Position numbers and translations under genes: made by a program
The notes under the pieces: generated by a model
Seen by the model: only the letters and a program-made list of their open reading frames with translations
Told to the model about the DNA's origin: nothing
Databases searched by the model: none
Shown: in pieces, positions 7,661-15,761 of the stretch
Layout of the letters: each line of letters starts with the position of its first letter
Position numbering within the stretch: the first letter of the stretch is position 1
Source: an uncultured Ilumatobacter sp.
GTDB lineage: Bacteria > Actinomycetota > Acidimicrobiia > Acidimicrobiales > Ilumatobacteraceae
Length of the DNA: 64,000 nucleotides
Direction of reading: 5' to 3'
NCBI GenBank assembly: GCA_938091165.1
Contig: CALKNK010000029.1
Coordinates: 1 to 64,000 of the forward strand

Positions 7661-9013
7661 ATGGCAGATGACCGCGACAAGAGCGTCGTCATCATCGGCG
7701 GTGGAGTCGCCGGGCTATCGGCAGCCGTCCACTTGCAGCGAGCAGGATTCGACGCCGTGATCGTCGAAGGCCGATCGCGCCTCGGTGGCCGGATCCACAC
7801 CGTGGATGTTGACGGCTCGGACGCGGCGTGGGTCGACATGGGGGCAGCCTGGATCGACGACCACAAGACCAACAAGGTGTACCGGTTGCTCGCGGCAGCC
7901 GGTACCGATGTCGAGCCGATCATGCCCGGCCTGACGAACACGCGGGCGTACGACGAGCGTGATTCACGTTGGCTGGGCCGCGTGCAAACGGTCGCGACAA
8001 TGGCAAAGCTCGCGTGGCGCACTCACCGCTTGAAGTCAACCGCGACCGGCTTCGCCAACCTCGGGGACCGCATCGACCGTCTGCTGGGCCGCAACCCGAA
8101 ACGGGCCGACGAGTACCTGCTCAAGACCACGACCGAGCTACTGAACGGCGGGCCAGCTGAGCACGCCCACGCCAACGGGTTCAGCGCCGACTGGGAATTC
8201 CTGCAGTACAAGGAGAAGACGTCGGTGATGATCACCGGCGGCTACCGCCACCTCGTCGACCTCCTGGTCGCGCCGCTGGCGGGCGACTCGATCTTCCTCG
8301 ACCACGAGGTCGCCCGGGTTCGCGTCGACGATGGGCAGGGCGACACCCCTCAGGTCGTTGTGGAGACCACCGACGGCACGACGTTCGAGGGTTCCCATGT
8401 CATCGTCACGGTGCCGATCGGTGTTCTCAAGGCAGGGTCGATCTCGTTCGAACCTCCCCTGCCGGCAGCCAAGCAAGACGCCATTGAGCGCATCGGTGTC
8501 GGCCATGTCGAGAAGGTCGCGTTGTGTTTCGAGCATGCGTTCTGGCGCACGAAGGCTGACCGCCCGCGCCATTTCTTCAACATCCCCGGCCGGATCGCAC
8601 CCAACTTCGCGTTCATCGACGTCACCGAGACGGCAGGAGCCGGCCCCGGAGCTGTCGCAACACCCAGCCTCGTGTCGATCTGCGCGACAGATACCGCCCG
8701 CCACACGGCCGAGGATCCAGAGGGAGCTGTTCGCAGCACCCTCGCCGCGTTGGAGCGCATGTTCCCCCAGTCGTACGAACCACCACTCGCGACGGCGACG
8801 TCGAACTGGAGCGCCAGCCCGTTTTCCCTCGGCGTGTACTCCTACCCGACCAGCGAAACCCGTCGCGGCGACTATGCCACCCTCGGACAATCAACCCACG
8901 GCGGCCGACTTCTTTTCGCCGGAGACGCCTGCGCCGAGGGGACATACGTCTCGTCAGTCGAAGGTGCGCTCGAGTCAGGCGAACGAGCCGCCACCGAAAT
9001 CACTTCTTCGTAG
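7661..9013 (+). CDS. Flavin monoamine oxidase family protein (paralogue 2)
   Basis: A 450-residue FAD amine oxidase beginning at ATG 7661, one base after the previous stop. It shows SVVIIGGGVAGLSAA near residues 8-22, IVEGRSRLGGRIHT, the substrate-domain stretch GVLKAGSISFEPPLPAAKQD and the C-terminal LLFAGDACAEGTYVSSVEGA. It matches paralogue 1 along its whole length by eye. The frame is open further upstream (to 7466) but overlaps the preceding gene and lacks family sequence. Two amine oxidases flanking a third flavoprotein suggest successive steps on one substrate, or a duplicated enzyme with differing specificity. Confidence 0.92.
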   Translation: MADDRDKSVVIIGGGVAGLSAAVHLQRAGFDAVIVEGRSRLGGRIHTVDVDGSDAAWVDMGAAWIDDHKTNKVYRLLAAAGTDVEPIMPGLTNTRAYDERDSRWLGRVQTVATMAKLAWRTHRLKSTATGFANLGDRIDRLLGRNPKRADEYLLKTTTELLNGGPAEHAHANGFSADWEFLQYKEKTSVMITGGYRHLVDLLVAPLAGDSIFLDHEVARVRVDDGQGDTPQVVVETTDGTTFEGSHVIVTVPIGVLKAGSISFEPPLPAAKQDAIERIGVGHVEKVALCFEHAFWRTKADRPRHFFNIPGRIAPNFAFIDVTETAGAGPGAVATPSLVSICATDTARHTAEDPEGAVRSTLAALERMFPQSYEPPLATATSNWSASPFSLGVYSYPTSETRRGDYATLGQSTHGGRLLFAGDACAEGTYVSSVEGALESGERAATEITSS

Positions 9014-9051
9014 CGACGGGAACGTTGTCGGAATCACGACGAGTGGACCTT

Positions 9052-9212
9052 AAGGGACGGCTTTCAAACCCCCTGAAGATCGCGGAAACCCTTGCGGCAC
9101 AGGGGTAAGAGAAGATCGTCGGCGAATCCGAGGGCTTCGAAACCGCCCAAATTCCGCCCTTCGACGACCACGCCGAGGGTCCTCGAGAAGAAAAGGGACG
9201 GCTTTCAAACCC
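9052..9212 (+). repeat. Pair of 20-bp direct repeats in a gene-poor stretch
   Basis: The sequence AAGGGACGGCTTTCAAACCC occurs at 9052-9071 and again at 9193-9212, exactly repeated and 141 bases apart. Both copies can be read in the same way (GRLSNP). They lie in the 491-base region without an intact gene between monoamine oxidase 2 and the sulfatase, directly before a recombinase-type HTH remnant. They may come from a small duplication or a decayed insertion. Confidence 0.8.
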
Positions 9213-9219
9213 TCCCCAA

Positions 9220-9369
9220 CGACGCCTCGCCCCCACCGATCTCGACGACCTTCTTGATGCCTACCGAGCGGGCGCCACCATCACCCAACTCGCCGTGGAG
9301 TTCAGCATCCACCGAACCACCGTCGCCAGCCACCTCGACCGCCACGGCGTCCCTCGCCACAGTGAATAG
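9220..9369 (+). pseudogene. Remnant of an HTH tail from a recombinase-like protein
   Basis: An open frame of 49 residues ending at TAG 9367-9369 reads RRLAPTDLDDLLDAYRAGAT followed by a helix-turn-helix with ITQLAVEFSIHRTTVASHL and a GVPRH ending. This is the form of HTH seen as a tail of, or directly after, actinobacterial serine recombinases. No ATG or GTG start lies before the HTH, no catalytic domain is present, and the frame is closed by TAA at 9105 upstream. It is best read as the last piece of a lost recombinase gene. The bases 9370-9504 after it hold nothing recognisable apart from a 14-bp palindrome, ACGGTCATGACCGT, at 9492-9505. Confidence 0.55.
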
Positions 9370-9504
9370 ACCGCTCGCAGCCCCGTCTCGCAGTGCTCTT
9401 CGTAGTCCTCGAACTTCGGCGTCGGCCACCAGTCGATCCGCGCCGTCTCGTTTCCTCCTGGGGGTCGAGTTGGGGTCGAGGCTGGGACGAAACGGTCATG
9501 ACCG

Positions 9505-11109
9505 TCAGGCCGTGCGTGCCGTCGCGCTGACGGGATCGAGGCGGGTGAGGTCGTCCGCTCGTGTCAACTCGTCGACCAGGGCGTCGACCGCTGCGGCACG
9601 CGCGGTGGGTTGGCGCTGTTGCACGGCGAGGTTGACGAGCTCGCTGGGGTCGGCGTCGAGGTCGTAGAGCGTCTCGAACCCGTCGGAGTCCCGGGTGTAG
9701 CGGTGGGTGTTCGTGACCACGGTGCGCATCCGCAGCGGGAACGTGTCGATGTACTGATTGAGCGGGAAGTCCTCTTCGATCAGGATGGCGTCGCGAACCG
9801 TGGCGGTCGGGTCGTCCAGCACGGGGCGAAGCGAGGTGCCTTGCATCCCGTAATGGGCTTCCACGCCGCACAGGTCGAGCAGGGTGGATGGCAGGTCGAT
9901 GCTGGCCGCCAGGCTGGAGGTTCGCTGGGCGGTCCCTGCCGGATCGACGATCACCAGCGGTGTGCGAATGCATCCTTCGTAGTGCATCGAGCCCTTGAGC
10001 AGCAGACCATGGTCGCCACCCATGTCGCCGTGGTCGCTGGTGAAGATGACAATCGTGTCGTCGGTCGCGTCAAGGCGGTCGAGAGTGGCGAGGATCTTGC
10101 CGACGCCGTGGTCGATGGCCTCGATCATCCCGTAGGTGGCTGCGGTCGCGGCCCGCAGCACTTCGGCAGAGGGGGCGAACGGGAAGACCCACGGCCTGGC
10201 ACCGTCATTGTCGACCCCGAGACCACGAAGGTTCGTCAGGTAGACAGGCCAGTCGTCGCCGGGGTCGTCGAACGTGGCGGGCAGATCGATCTCGTCGGGG
10301 TGATGGCGGGAGAACCACGGTTCGGGCGCGGCCATCGGGTGGTGTGGGTCGGGGAACGAGCACCACGCCATCCACGGTTCGCCGGAGGCGTGGGACCGTT
10401 CGATGAAGTCGATCGTGCGCTCGGTGACGAATGACGTCGTCGACGCCTCCCCGGGGATCGGCATCGCCTGGATCTGCCACCACAGCGGTGACCGACCGGC
10501 CGACGGAACGCGCGGCTTGAGACCGTTGCGTAGCACGTCGGGGTCGGCACCCCGCTCGACCGCCCAGCGGAAGTTGTGGCCGGCGTAGAACAGGCCGTGG
10601 CCGACGGTGAACTCGGCAGTGTCGAACCCGTAGAAGTCGGTGATCTCGGGCGGCTCGCCGTCCAGGTAGCGCTCGGGGTGTTCGAGGGTGTCCCATCCGT
10701 CCTCGAACGGTGACCACGCTCCGGGGATGCCGAGCGGGAGTACCGCGTCTTTGCTCTCGCCGTGTTGGAGGTGGGACTTGCCGATCAGTGCAGTGCGCCA
10801 GCCCTCGTCGCGCAGTCGGCCGACGAAGGTCGTCGCGTTGATCGGCAGCGACCGGTCGTTGAAGACCACCCCATGCGCCGACGGCATGCGGCCGGTCATG
10901 ATCGTCGACCGGTTCGGCATGCACACGGGATTGTTCACGTAGGCTCGATCGAACACCGTGCCCCGCCCGGCGAGCGCGTCGATGTTGGGGGTCTGCACGA
11001 CCGAGTTGCCCGCGAAGCCGAGATGATCAGCCCGCAGCTGGTCGCAGATCACGAACAGGACGTTCGGCCGCGTCGCCGCGACGGGATCTCGGGCGTCGTC
11101 AGCAGACAT
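9505..11109 (-). CDS. Sulfatase (alkaline phosphatase superfamily)
   Basis: A 534-residue type I sulfatase that would hydrolyse a sulfate ester. NVLFVICDQLRADHLG near residues 16-31 supplies the first metal ligands (Asp23). The signature C-M-P-N-R at 63-67 carries the Cys that is converted to formylglycine, and TSDHGDMGGDHGLLLKGSMH is the second metal site. No signal peptide is seen, so a cytoplasmic enzyme is likely. ATG 11109 is chosen because MSADDARDP leads straight into the domain and overlaps the end of the FAH gene by 11 bases. It is the last gene of the MarR-led operon. A formylglycine-generating enzyme is not encoded in the window. Confidence 0.92.
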   Translation of the reverse strand: MSADDARDPVAATRPNVLFVICDQLRADHLGFAGNSVVQTPNIDALAGRGTVFDRAYVNNPVCMPNRSTIMTGRMPSAHGVVFNDRSLPINATTFVGRLRDEGWRTALIGKSHLQHGESKDAVLPLGIPGAWSPFEDGWDTLEHPERYLDGEPPEITDFYGFDTAEFTVGHGLFYAGHNFRWAVERGADPDVLRNGLKPRVPSAGRSPLWWQIQAMPIPGEASTTSFVTERTIDFIERSHASGEPWMAWCSFPDPHHPMAAPEPWFSRHHPDEIDLPATFDDPGDDWPVYLTNLRGLGVDNDGARPWVFPFAPSAEVLRAATAATYGMIEAIDHGVGKILATLDRLDATDDTIVIFTSDHGDMGGDHGLLLKGSMHYEGCIRTPLVIVDPAGTAQRTSSLAASIDLPSTLLDLCGVEAHYGMQGTSLRPVLDDPTATVRDAILIEEDFPLNQYIDTFPLRMRTVVTNTHRYTRDSDGFETLYDLDADPSELVNLAVQQRQPTARAAAVDALVDELTRADDLTRLDPVSATARTA

Positions 11110-11956
11110 GATGGTCGCTACCTCGCACGCAGCGGTTGGTGAGCGTGCCGATGCCGTCGATGCGGGTGGTGACGATGTCGCCGTCGGCAAGCAGCTTGCC
11201 CTGGGTGACGCCGATTCCATCTGGTGTGCCGGTGAAGATCAGGTCGCCGGTGGTCAGGGTGGTGACCCGCGACAGGTAGGACACGAGGGTGGGGATGTCG
11301 AAGATCATCTGGTCGGTGGTGCCGTCCTGGCGGACCTCGCCGTTGACCTCGGTGACGATCCGCAGGCACTCGCGGTCGACCGAGTCGGGCGACACCATCG
11401 TCGGGCCGATCGGGCCGAACGTGTCGAACGACTTGCCGAGGTCGAAGTGCGCTGGCTGGGCCGCGAACTGCACCGCCCGGTCGGAGATGTCCTGGCCGAC
11501 CATCAGGCCGACGATGTGATCCCAGGCGTTGTCGGGCTCGATGTTCTTGCCGCCGGGGCCGATCACCACCACGAGCTCGCCCTCGTAGTCGACGACGTCG
11601 CTGCGCATCTCGACGTCGGCGGTGGGGCCGACCAGGCACGAGGGGAACTTCGTGAACACCAGCGGGTTGGCTGGCACCTCCATGCCGCCCTCATCGGCGT
11701 GCGCCTGATAGTTGAGGCCGATGGCGTACACGTTCCGTGGTCGCGGGACGGGCGGGCCGAGACGCTCGGGCTCGACAACACCGCTCGGCTCGTGCTGACC
11801 GAGTTCGGCCGTCAACGCCGCCAGGCGCTCGGGCATCGAGAGCGCCGCCATCGGGTCGGGGCCGAACTCACCGCCCGACACCGTCTCGAGGTCGTACCAG
11901 TGGCCCTCGGCCACCAGGGCAGCTCGGCCTTCAACGTTCGCAAGGGAGTAGCTCAC
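11099..11956 (-). CDS. Fumarylacetoacetate hydrolase family protein
   Basis: A 285-residue FAH-superfamily enzyme, a metal-dependent C-C hydrolase, decarboxylase or isomerase that acts on acylpyruvate-like products of ring cleavage. The fold is marked by NVYAIGLNYQAHADE, VDYEGELVVVIG (Glu metal ligands), VGQDISDRAVQ and IFTGTPDGIGVTQG. The start is GTG 11956, overlapping the monooxygenase stop by 4 bases (GTGA). The hydroxylase, extradiol-type dioxygenase and SDR upstream in the same operon fit a role in the lower part of a meta-cleavage pathway. The precise reaction (hydrolysis, isomerisation or decarboxylation) cannot be decided from the sequence. Confidence 0.92.
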   Translation of the reverse strand: MSYSLANVEGRAALVAEGHWYDLETVSGGEFGPDPMAALSMPERLAALTAELGQHEPSGVVEPERLGPPVPRPRNVYAIGLNYQAHADEGGMEVPANPLVFTKFPSCLVGPTADVEMRSDVVDYEGELVVVIGPGGKNIEPDNAWDHIVGLMVGQDISDRAVQFAAQPAHFDLGKSFDTFGPIGPTMVSPDSVDRECLRIVTEVNGEVRQDGTTDQMIFDIPTLVSYLSRVTTLTTGDLIFTGTPDGIGVTQGKLLADGDIVTTRIDGIGTLTNRCVRGSDHHVC

Positions 11957-13641
11957 GGGGTCCTCTCGGTGTTGTGTCGTTCGAGGCTGCGCCCCGCGAG
12001 GACGTCGAGCGCTCGTGAGAGATCAGGCAACTGCGCCGAGGTGCGGGCGCGCCAGGCGACGTGATGGTCGGGGCGGACCAGGAGCGCTCCGGATTCACCG
12101 ACGTCACACACCACCCGCCACGCGCCGAGCGCCGGCGTGTCGACCCCGACGCGGACGGTCGCCACGTCGGCGGTGCCGAGGGCGTTCCCCCAGGTGTCGT
12201 GGTCGCCGAAGCTGAACAGCACCGGACGGTCGATCGGCACGAGGTCGAGCGTCGAGCGGCCGCCGGTCTCGTCCAGCCAAGCGTGCGGCATCCGCGCCCC
12301 TGGACGCGCCGTCGGCTCGTAGTCGCTGGGAGAGCCGGGCTCGGAGGGCGGCCCCTCGGGCACCAGGGCCCCTTCGCCGTAGACGTAGCCGAGCTGCAGA
12401 CCGAACAGGTCGAAGTGCTCTCGCTGCAGCTCCACCGCAGCGGCGATCTCGTCGGCCCTAGTGGGGTCGTTCAACGAGGCCTGCAATCGCTCGCTCGTTG
12501 GCTCGGCGTCGATGCCGAGCGCGGCGGCCAGCTCGACCAACTTGATCGCGTTCGTCAGCGACTGGTGGGCGTTGTTCTGGGCGACCGGGATGCGCTCGGT
12601 CTCGTACGAATCGAGCAACGCGGTCGAGGCCCGACCGGCGACGATCGCAGCGACGCGCCACATCAGCCCGTGGATGTCCTGCACCCCTGAATTGAGGCCG
12701 AGCCCGCCGGTGGGCGGGAACCGGTGGGCGGAGTCGCCGGCCAGGAAGATGCGGCCATGTCCCATCGAGTCGGCGGTCTGCGAGCTCATCCACCACATGC
12801 CCTTGCCGACGATCTGGGCGTCGAGCCGGGTGCCGGCCGCCTTCTCGACGACGTCGAGGCAGCGGTCGTCGTCGTAGTCGTCGACCGACTCGGTCGAGGG
12901 GTCGATGGCGTGCATGAACACCCAGTCGGATTCGACGTCGTGGGCGATGAACGCGCCGGCAGCTTCGGGGTCGAGCGTGAAGTGCAACACGGCGGGACGG
13001 TCGGCGGTGAGGGCACGGAGGTTCGCCGCGAAGTGGATCATCAAGTAGCACTGGATCAGCGGCGGCCCGACCATCTCGATGCCGAGCAGCTTGCGGACTC
13101 GGCTGCCCGCACCATCGCAGCCGATGACGTAGCGGCTCCGCACCCGGGTCGTCTCGCCGGTGTCGAGGTCGACGATGTCGGAGATTACGGCATCGCCGAG
13201 GTCTTCGGAGCGCTCCCACTGGTGCCGGTAGCGCAGCTCGCCGCCCGGCGAGGCGCGCAGCTCGTCGGCCAGGATCGGTTCGAAGCGATGCTGGGACAGG
13301 TTGCGCAGCGGCGTGGGCGTGAACTCGAGGCACGCGTCGCCCTGGCGTTCGAACGGCAGCCGACCGATCAGATCGCCACTCAGCCGGGTGACGAAGTTGA
13401 CGTGACCCGCGTCGGCCTCGCTCTTGCCGGCGGCGAAGATGCGTTCCATGTCGAGCCACGCCTGGCGGCAGATCTCGTAGGTGCGGGCGTTGACGACGTG
13501 GGCCGCCGGCGAAGTCTGTGGCCCGTCTCGGCGCTCGACCACGAGTGACGAGAGCCCGTGACGCGAGGCGAGAATCCCGCCCAGCATCCCGACCGGCCCC
13601 GCGCCGACGATCAAGACGTCGACATCGATGTCACCGGACAT
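11953..13641 (-). CDS. FAD-dependent aromatic hydroxylase (PHBH/MhpA-type)
   Basis: A 562-residue single-component flavin monooxygenase that would use NAD(P)H and O2 to add a hydroxyl group to a phenolic ring. It shows the GxGxxG motif VLIVGAGPVGMLGG near residues 9-22, the DG motif YVIGCDGAGSRVRKLLG, the GD motif RIFLAGDSAHRFPPTGGLGL, and a long C-terminal thioredoxin-like region, as in phenol, 3-HPP and resorcinol hydroxylases. ATG 13641 overlaps the stop of the SDR gene (ATGA). The open frame continues upstream to 13716 without family sequence. Its place between a VOC dioxygenase/SDR and an FAH enzyme suggests that it makes the catechol-type substrate for ring cleavage. Confidence 0.92.
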   Translation of the reverse strand: MSGDIDVDVLIVGAGPVGMLGGILASRHGLSSLVVERRDGPQTSPAAHVVNARTYEICRQAWLDMERIFAAGKSEADAGHVNFVTRLSGDLIGRLPFERQGDACLEFTPTPLRNLSQHRFEPILADELRASPGGELRYRHQWERSEDLGDAVISDIVDLDTGETTRVRSRYVIGCDGAGSRVRKLLGIEMVGPPLIQCYLMIHFAANLRALTADRPAVLHFTLDPEAAGAFIAHDVESDWVFMHAIDPSTESVDDYDDDRCLDVVEKAAGTRLDAQIVGKGMWWMSSQTADSMGHGRIFLAGDSAHRFPPTGGLGLNSGVQDIHGLMWRVAAIVAGRASTALLDSYETERIPVAQNNAHQSLTNAIKLVELAAALGIDAEPTSERLQASLNDPTRADEIAAAVELQREHFDLFGLQLGYVYGEGALVPEGPPSEPGSPSDYEPTARPGARMPHAWLDETGGRSTLDLVPIDRPVLFSFGDHDTWGNALGTADVATVRVGVDTPALGAWRVVCDVGESGALLVRPDHHVAWRARTSAQLPDLSRALDVLAGRSLERHNTERTP

Positions 13642-14420
13642 CAGAACACCCCCTCGTAGCTGCCGCCGTCGAGCTGCAGATTCTGCCCGGAGATGTAGCC
13701 CGCCTGGGCCGAGCACAAGAACGCGAACGCATCCCCGAACTCATCGGGACGCCCGAGCCGGCCGGCCTTGATCGACGCGATCTGCTCGGCGCGAGCCTCG
13801 TCGTACGTGATCCCCTTGAACTGCATCACCAACTGGGCCATCTGCTGCTGGCGACCCGTGTCGAAGCGCTCGGGCAGGAGCTGGTTGATCGTCACGTTGT
13901 GAGCGACCACCTCCTTGGAGAGACCCTTCAAGATGCCCGCGAGTCCGAGCCGGGTGCCATGCGACAGACTCATCACCGGGTTGGGCGTCTTCACCATCGC
14001 CGAGCTGACGGCGACGATGCGTCCGAACTCTCGCTCGACCATGCCCGGCACCACCTTCTGCAGGAACCCGACCGGCCCGACGACAGCCTGCCGGAACGCG
14101 GCATCGAGCGCATCGTCGGTCAACCGTGAGAACGGTGTCGGCGACGGTCCCTCGCCGTTGAGCAGCACGATGTCGGGCTCGGGGCATGCCGCGAGCAGGG
14201 CGTCGTGCGTGTCGGCGGTGGAGGAGTCGCCGACCACACCGGTGACCTCGACGTCGTACGCGGCCCGGAGATCGGCAACGGCTGCATCCACGTCTGCCGC
14301 GGTGCGGCCGTTGATGACGACGTGCACACCTTCACGGGCGACGCTCTCGGCACAGGCCCGCCCCAGCCCACGGCTCGAACCCAGGAGGATCGCCCGTCGA
14401 CCGGCGATTCCGAGATCCAT
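13641..14420 (-). CDS. SDR-family protein with degenerate active site
   Basis: A 259-residue short-chain dehydrogenase fold. The nucleotide motif is altered to LGSSRGLGRA, and the catalytic YxxxK is replaced: at the usual place the sequence reads SHGTRLGLAG, so Tyr is His and Lys is Arg. The rest of the fold is normal, ending GQNLQLDGGSYEGVF. An SDR subgroup without a perfect tetrad (BKR-like, often annotated as 3-oxoacyl-ACP reductase) is known, so this may be a true family trait rather than decay. It lies 3 bases after the VOC gene and overlaps the monooxygenase start. Its reaction, if any, is unknown. Confidence 0.88.
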   Translation of the reverse strand: MDLGIAGRRAILLGSSRGLGRACAESVAREGVHVVINGRTAADVDAAVADLRAAYDVEVTGVVGDSSTADTHDALLAACPEPDIVLLNGEGPSPTPFSRLTDDALDAAFRQAVVGPVGFLQKVVPGMVEREFGRIVAVSSAMVKTPNPVMSLSHGTRLGLAGILKGLSKEVVAHNVTINQLLPERFDTGRQQQMAQLVMQFKGITYDEARAEQIASIKAGRLGRPDEFGDAFAFLCSAQAGYISGQNLQLDGGSYEGVF

Positions 14421-14423
14421 CGC

Positions 14424-14990
14424 CTACGCCTCTCGGGTCTCGCCGTCGAGGCGGGCGCGGAACTGCGCCTGCCAGTCGGCGAGCGGCTGGAACTCGGGGT
14501 CGTTCTCGATCCTGGCGCGAGTGTCGGCCTCGATCGTCGCGTCGTCGGCAGACAGGTCGAGTCCGTCGGCGAAGGGTTGGGCGACGTGGAACGGGCTGTC
14601 GACGAAGCACTCCAGGCCGTTGCCCTCCGGGTCGTTGAAGTACAGCGACCAGGCGTTGCCGTGGTTGATCGGGATGACCCCTTCGACACCGGCCTCGTCG
14701 AGACAGGCGCCGATCGCCCGCAGGTCGTCGAGGGTGCCGGTGCGGAAGGCCATATGGTCGGCCATCACGAACTGGTGCTCGGTCTCCGGGAGCCCTGACA
14801 CGAAGACCATCTGGTGGTGCTCGGTGGGGTCTTGGGAGATGAACGCCATCTGGGATCCGTCGCCGACTTCACCGCGGTTGGTGACGACGAATCCGAGCAC
14901 GTCGCAGTAGAAGTCGAGCATCGCGTCGAGGTCGCGCACTGCGACCGTCGCATGGCTCAGGGAGAGCCGGGCGGAAGGGGATTCGGACAT
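14424..14990 (-). CDS. VOC-family (extradiol dioxygenase/glyoxalase fold) protein
   Basis: A 188-residue vicinal-oxygen-chelate protein. Metal ligands can be placed as His in LSHATVAVRDL, His in VMADHMAFR and Glu in EGNGLECFVD, the His-His-Glu pattern of type I extradiol dioxygenases and other VOC enzymes. The last 50 residues form a charged helical tail. An AAAGGAA ribosome site precedes the ATG. It is the first structural gene after marR (23 bases). With an aromatic hydroxylase and an FAH hydrolase downstream, ring cleavage of a catechol is the best reading. A fosfomycin-resistance or isomerase-type VOC role cannot be excluded. Confidence 0.88.
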   Translation of the reverse strand: MSESPSARLSLSHATVAVRDLDAMLDFYCDVLGFVVTNRGEVGDGSQMAFISQDPTEHHQMVFVSGLPETEHQFVMADHMAFRTGTLDDLRAIGACLDEAGVEGVIPINHGNAWSLYFNDPEGNGLECFVDSPFHVAQPFADGLDLSADDATIEADTRARIENDPEFQPLADWQAQFRARLDGETREA

Positions 14991-15013
14991 TGGGTGGTTC
15001 CTTTCTCGGAGAG

Positions 15014-15535
15014 TCAGCGGTCGAGATCGAGCGGATCCGGGGTGACCGCAGCAGAGGTGTCGAGCAGCGTCTCGAGCAGGCGCCGCAGGTCGGCCCGATC
15101 GCTGGGACCGAGCACGTCGAAGAACTCGGCCTCCGCCGCCACGTGGGCGCGCGCGGCCTCGATGGCCTTGGCCTTGCCGGTCTGCGTCAGTACCACCAGG
15201 GTGGATCGACGATCGTCCGGATCGGGCCGTCGCTCGACGAATCCCGCCCGTTCGAGCAGATCGAGCCGGTGCGTCATCCCCGCCGGCGACAACATCCCGC
15301 TGCGGGCCAGCACCGACGGCTTGCTCGTGCGGTCCGGGGCGTGCATCAGCGACGCCAGCACGTCGAACTCCCCCGCCGACAACCCCACTTCGGCGAAGGC
15401 GGCCTCGACGTGCTTGTGCCCCAACGCCGTGACCCGAGCGAACAGCAGCGCCGTCCGCATTGTCACCACGTCGAGATCAGGCACGATGCGGGCCCAACTC
15501 GCCATCCCCTCGTCGATGCGCTCACGTTCATCCAC
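15014..15535 (-). CDS. MarR-family transcriptional regulator
   Basis: A 173-residue winged-helix regulator. The DNA-binding core runs from GLSAGEFDVLASLMHAPD through LARSGMLSPAGMTHRLDLLE to the wing GFVERRPDPDDRRSTLVVLT. MarR proteins bind palindromes as dimers and are usually released by phenolic ligands. It is the first gene of the operon running to the sulfatase, and a near-perfect palindrome overlaps its promoter (15561-15587), so self-repression relieved by an aromatic compound is likely. The GTG start at 15535 leaves only a very short leader after the predicted promoter; ATG 15505 is an alternative. Confidence 0.92.
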   Translation of the reverse strand: MDERERIDEGMASWARIVPDLDVVTMRTALLFARVTALGHKHVEAAFAEVGLSAGEFDVLASLMHAPDRTSKPSVLARSGMLSPAGMTHRLDLLERAGFVERRPDPDDRRSTLVVLTQTGKAKAIEAARAHVAAEAEFFDVLGPSDRADLRRLLETLLDTSAAVTPDPLDLDR

Positions 15536-15553
15536 GCGGCGACCTTACGGGAC

Positions 15554-15587
15554 AGTATATTTCGGTGTCAAATAATTTGTCACCGAA
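15554..15587 (-). promoter_or_regulatory. marR operon promoter with overlapping palindromic operator
   Basis: On the minus strand a -10 box TATACT (15559-15554) lies 18 bases after GTGACA, a good -35. The bases 15561-15587 form a 27-base palindrome: the outer arms TTCGGTG and CACCGAA match fully, the inner arms CAAAT and ATTTG match fully, with one mismatched pair and a one-base centre. Its location over the -35 and spacer is what a MarR repressor site should look like. It would control all six genes down to the sulfatase. Confidence 0.75.
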
Positions 15588-15740
15588 TGATCACTCAGAG
15601 TGCTCTGCTGACGACCTGCGCTGCTGATCCGCAACAGGGCCCGGGAAGCTGCTGACCCCAGTGTTCTGCGGTGAGCGCCACGCCCTACCGCGATCATGGC
15701 CGGGCGATACTGGCCAGAAGTAGCTTCTGACCTGGGGAAA

Positions 15741-15759
15741 CGTTGTGATTTCCACAACG
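15741..15759. terminator. Hairpin next to the tRNA-Val fragment
   Basis: CGTTGTG and CACAACG form a perfect 7-bp stem with a 5-base loop. It lies two bases beyond the 3' end of the tRNA-Val fragment, where a tRNA terminator would be, though no T-run follows. A second imperfect hairpin (GGCCAGAAG, TAG, CTTCTGACC) lies at 15712-15732. The two could be terminator relics or arm structures of an attachment site. Confidence 0.4.
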
Positions 15760-15761
15760 AG

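Noticed and set aside
9492..9505. A perfect 14-bp palindrome, ACGGTCATGACCGT, at the end of the sulfatase gene.
   Set aside because: Short palindromes of this length occur by chance, and it is at the 3' side of a gene with no T-run; reported only inside the neighbouring entry.
9092..9667. A 191-codon plus-strand frame across the gene-poor stretch and the end of the sulfatase gene.
   Set aside because: Low-complexity Ser/Pro/Arg-rich sequence, overlaps the sulfatase, and uses a different frame from the HTH remnant.
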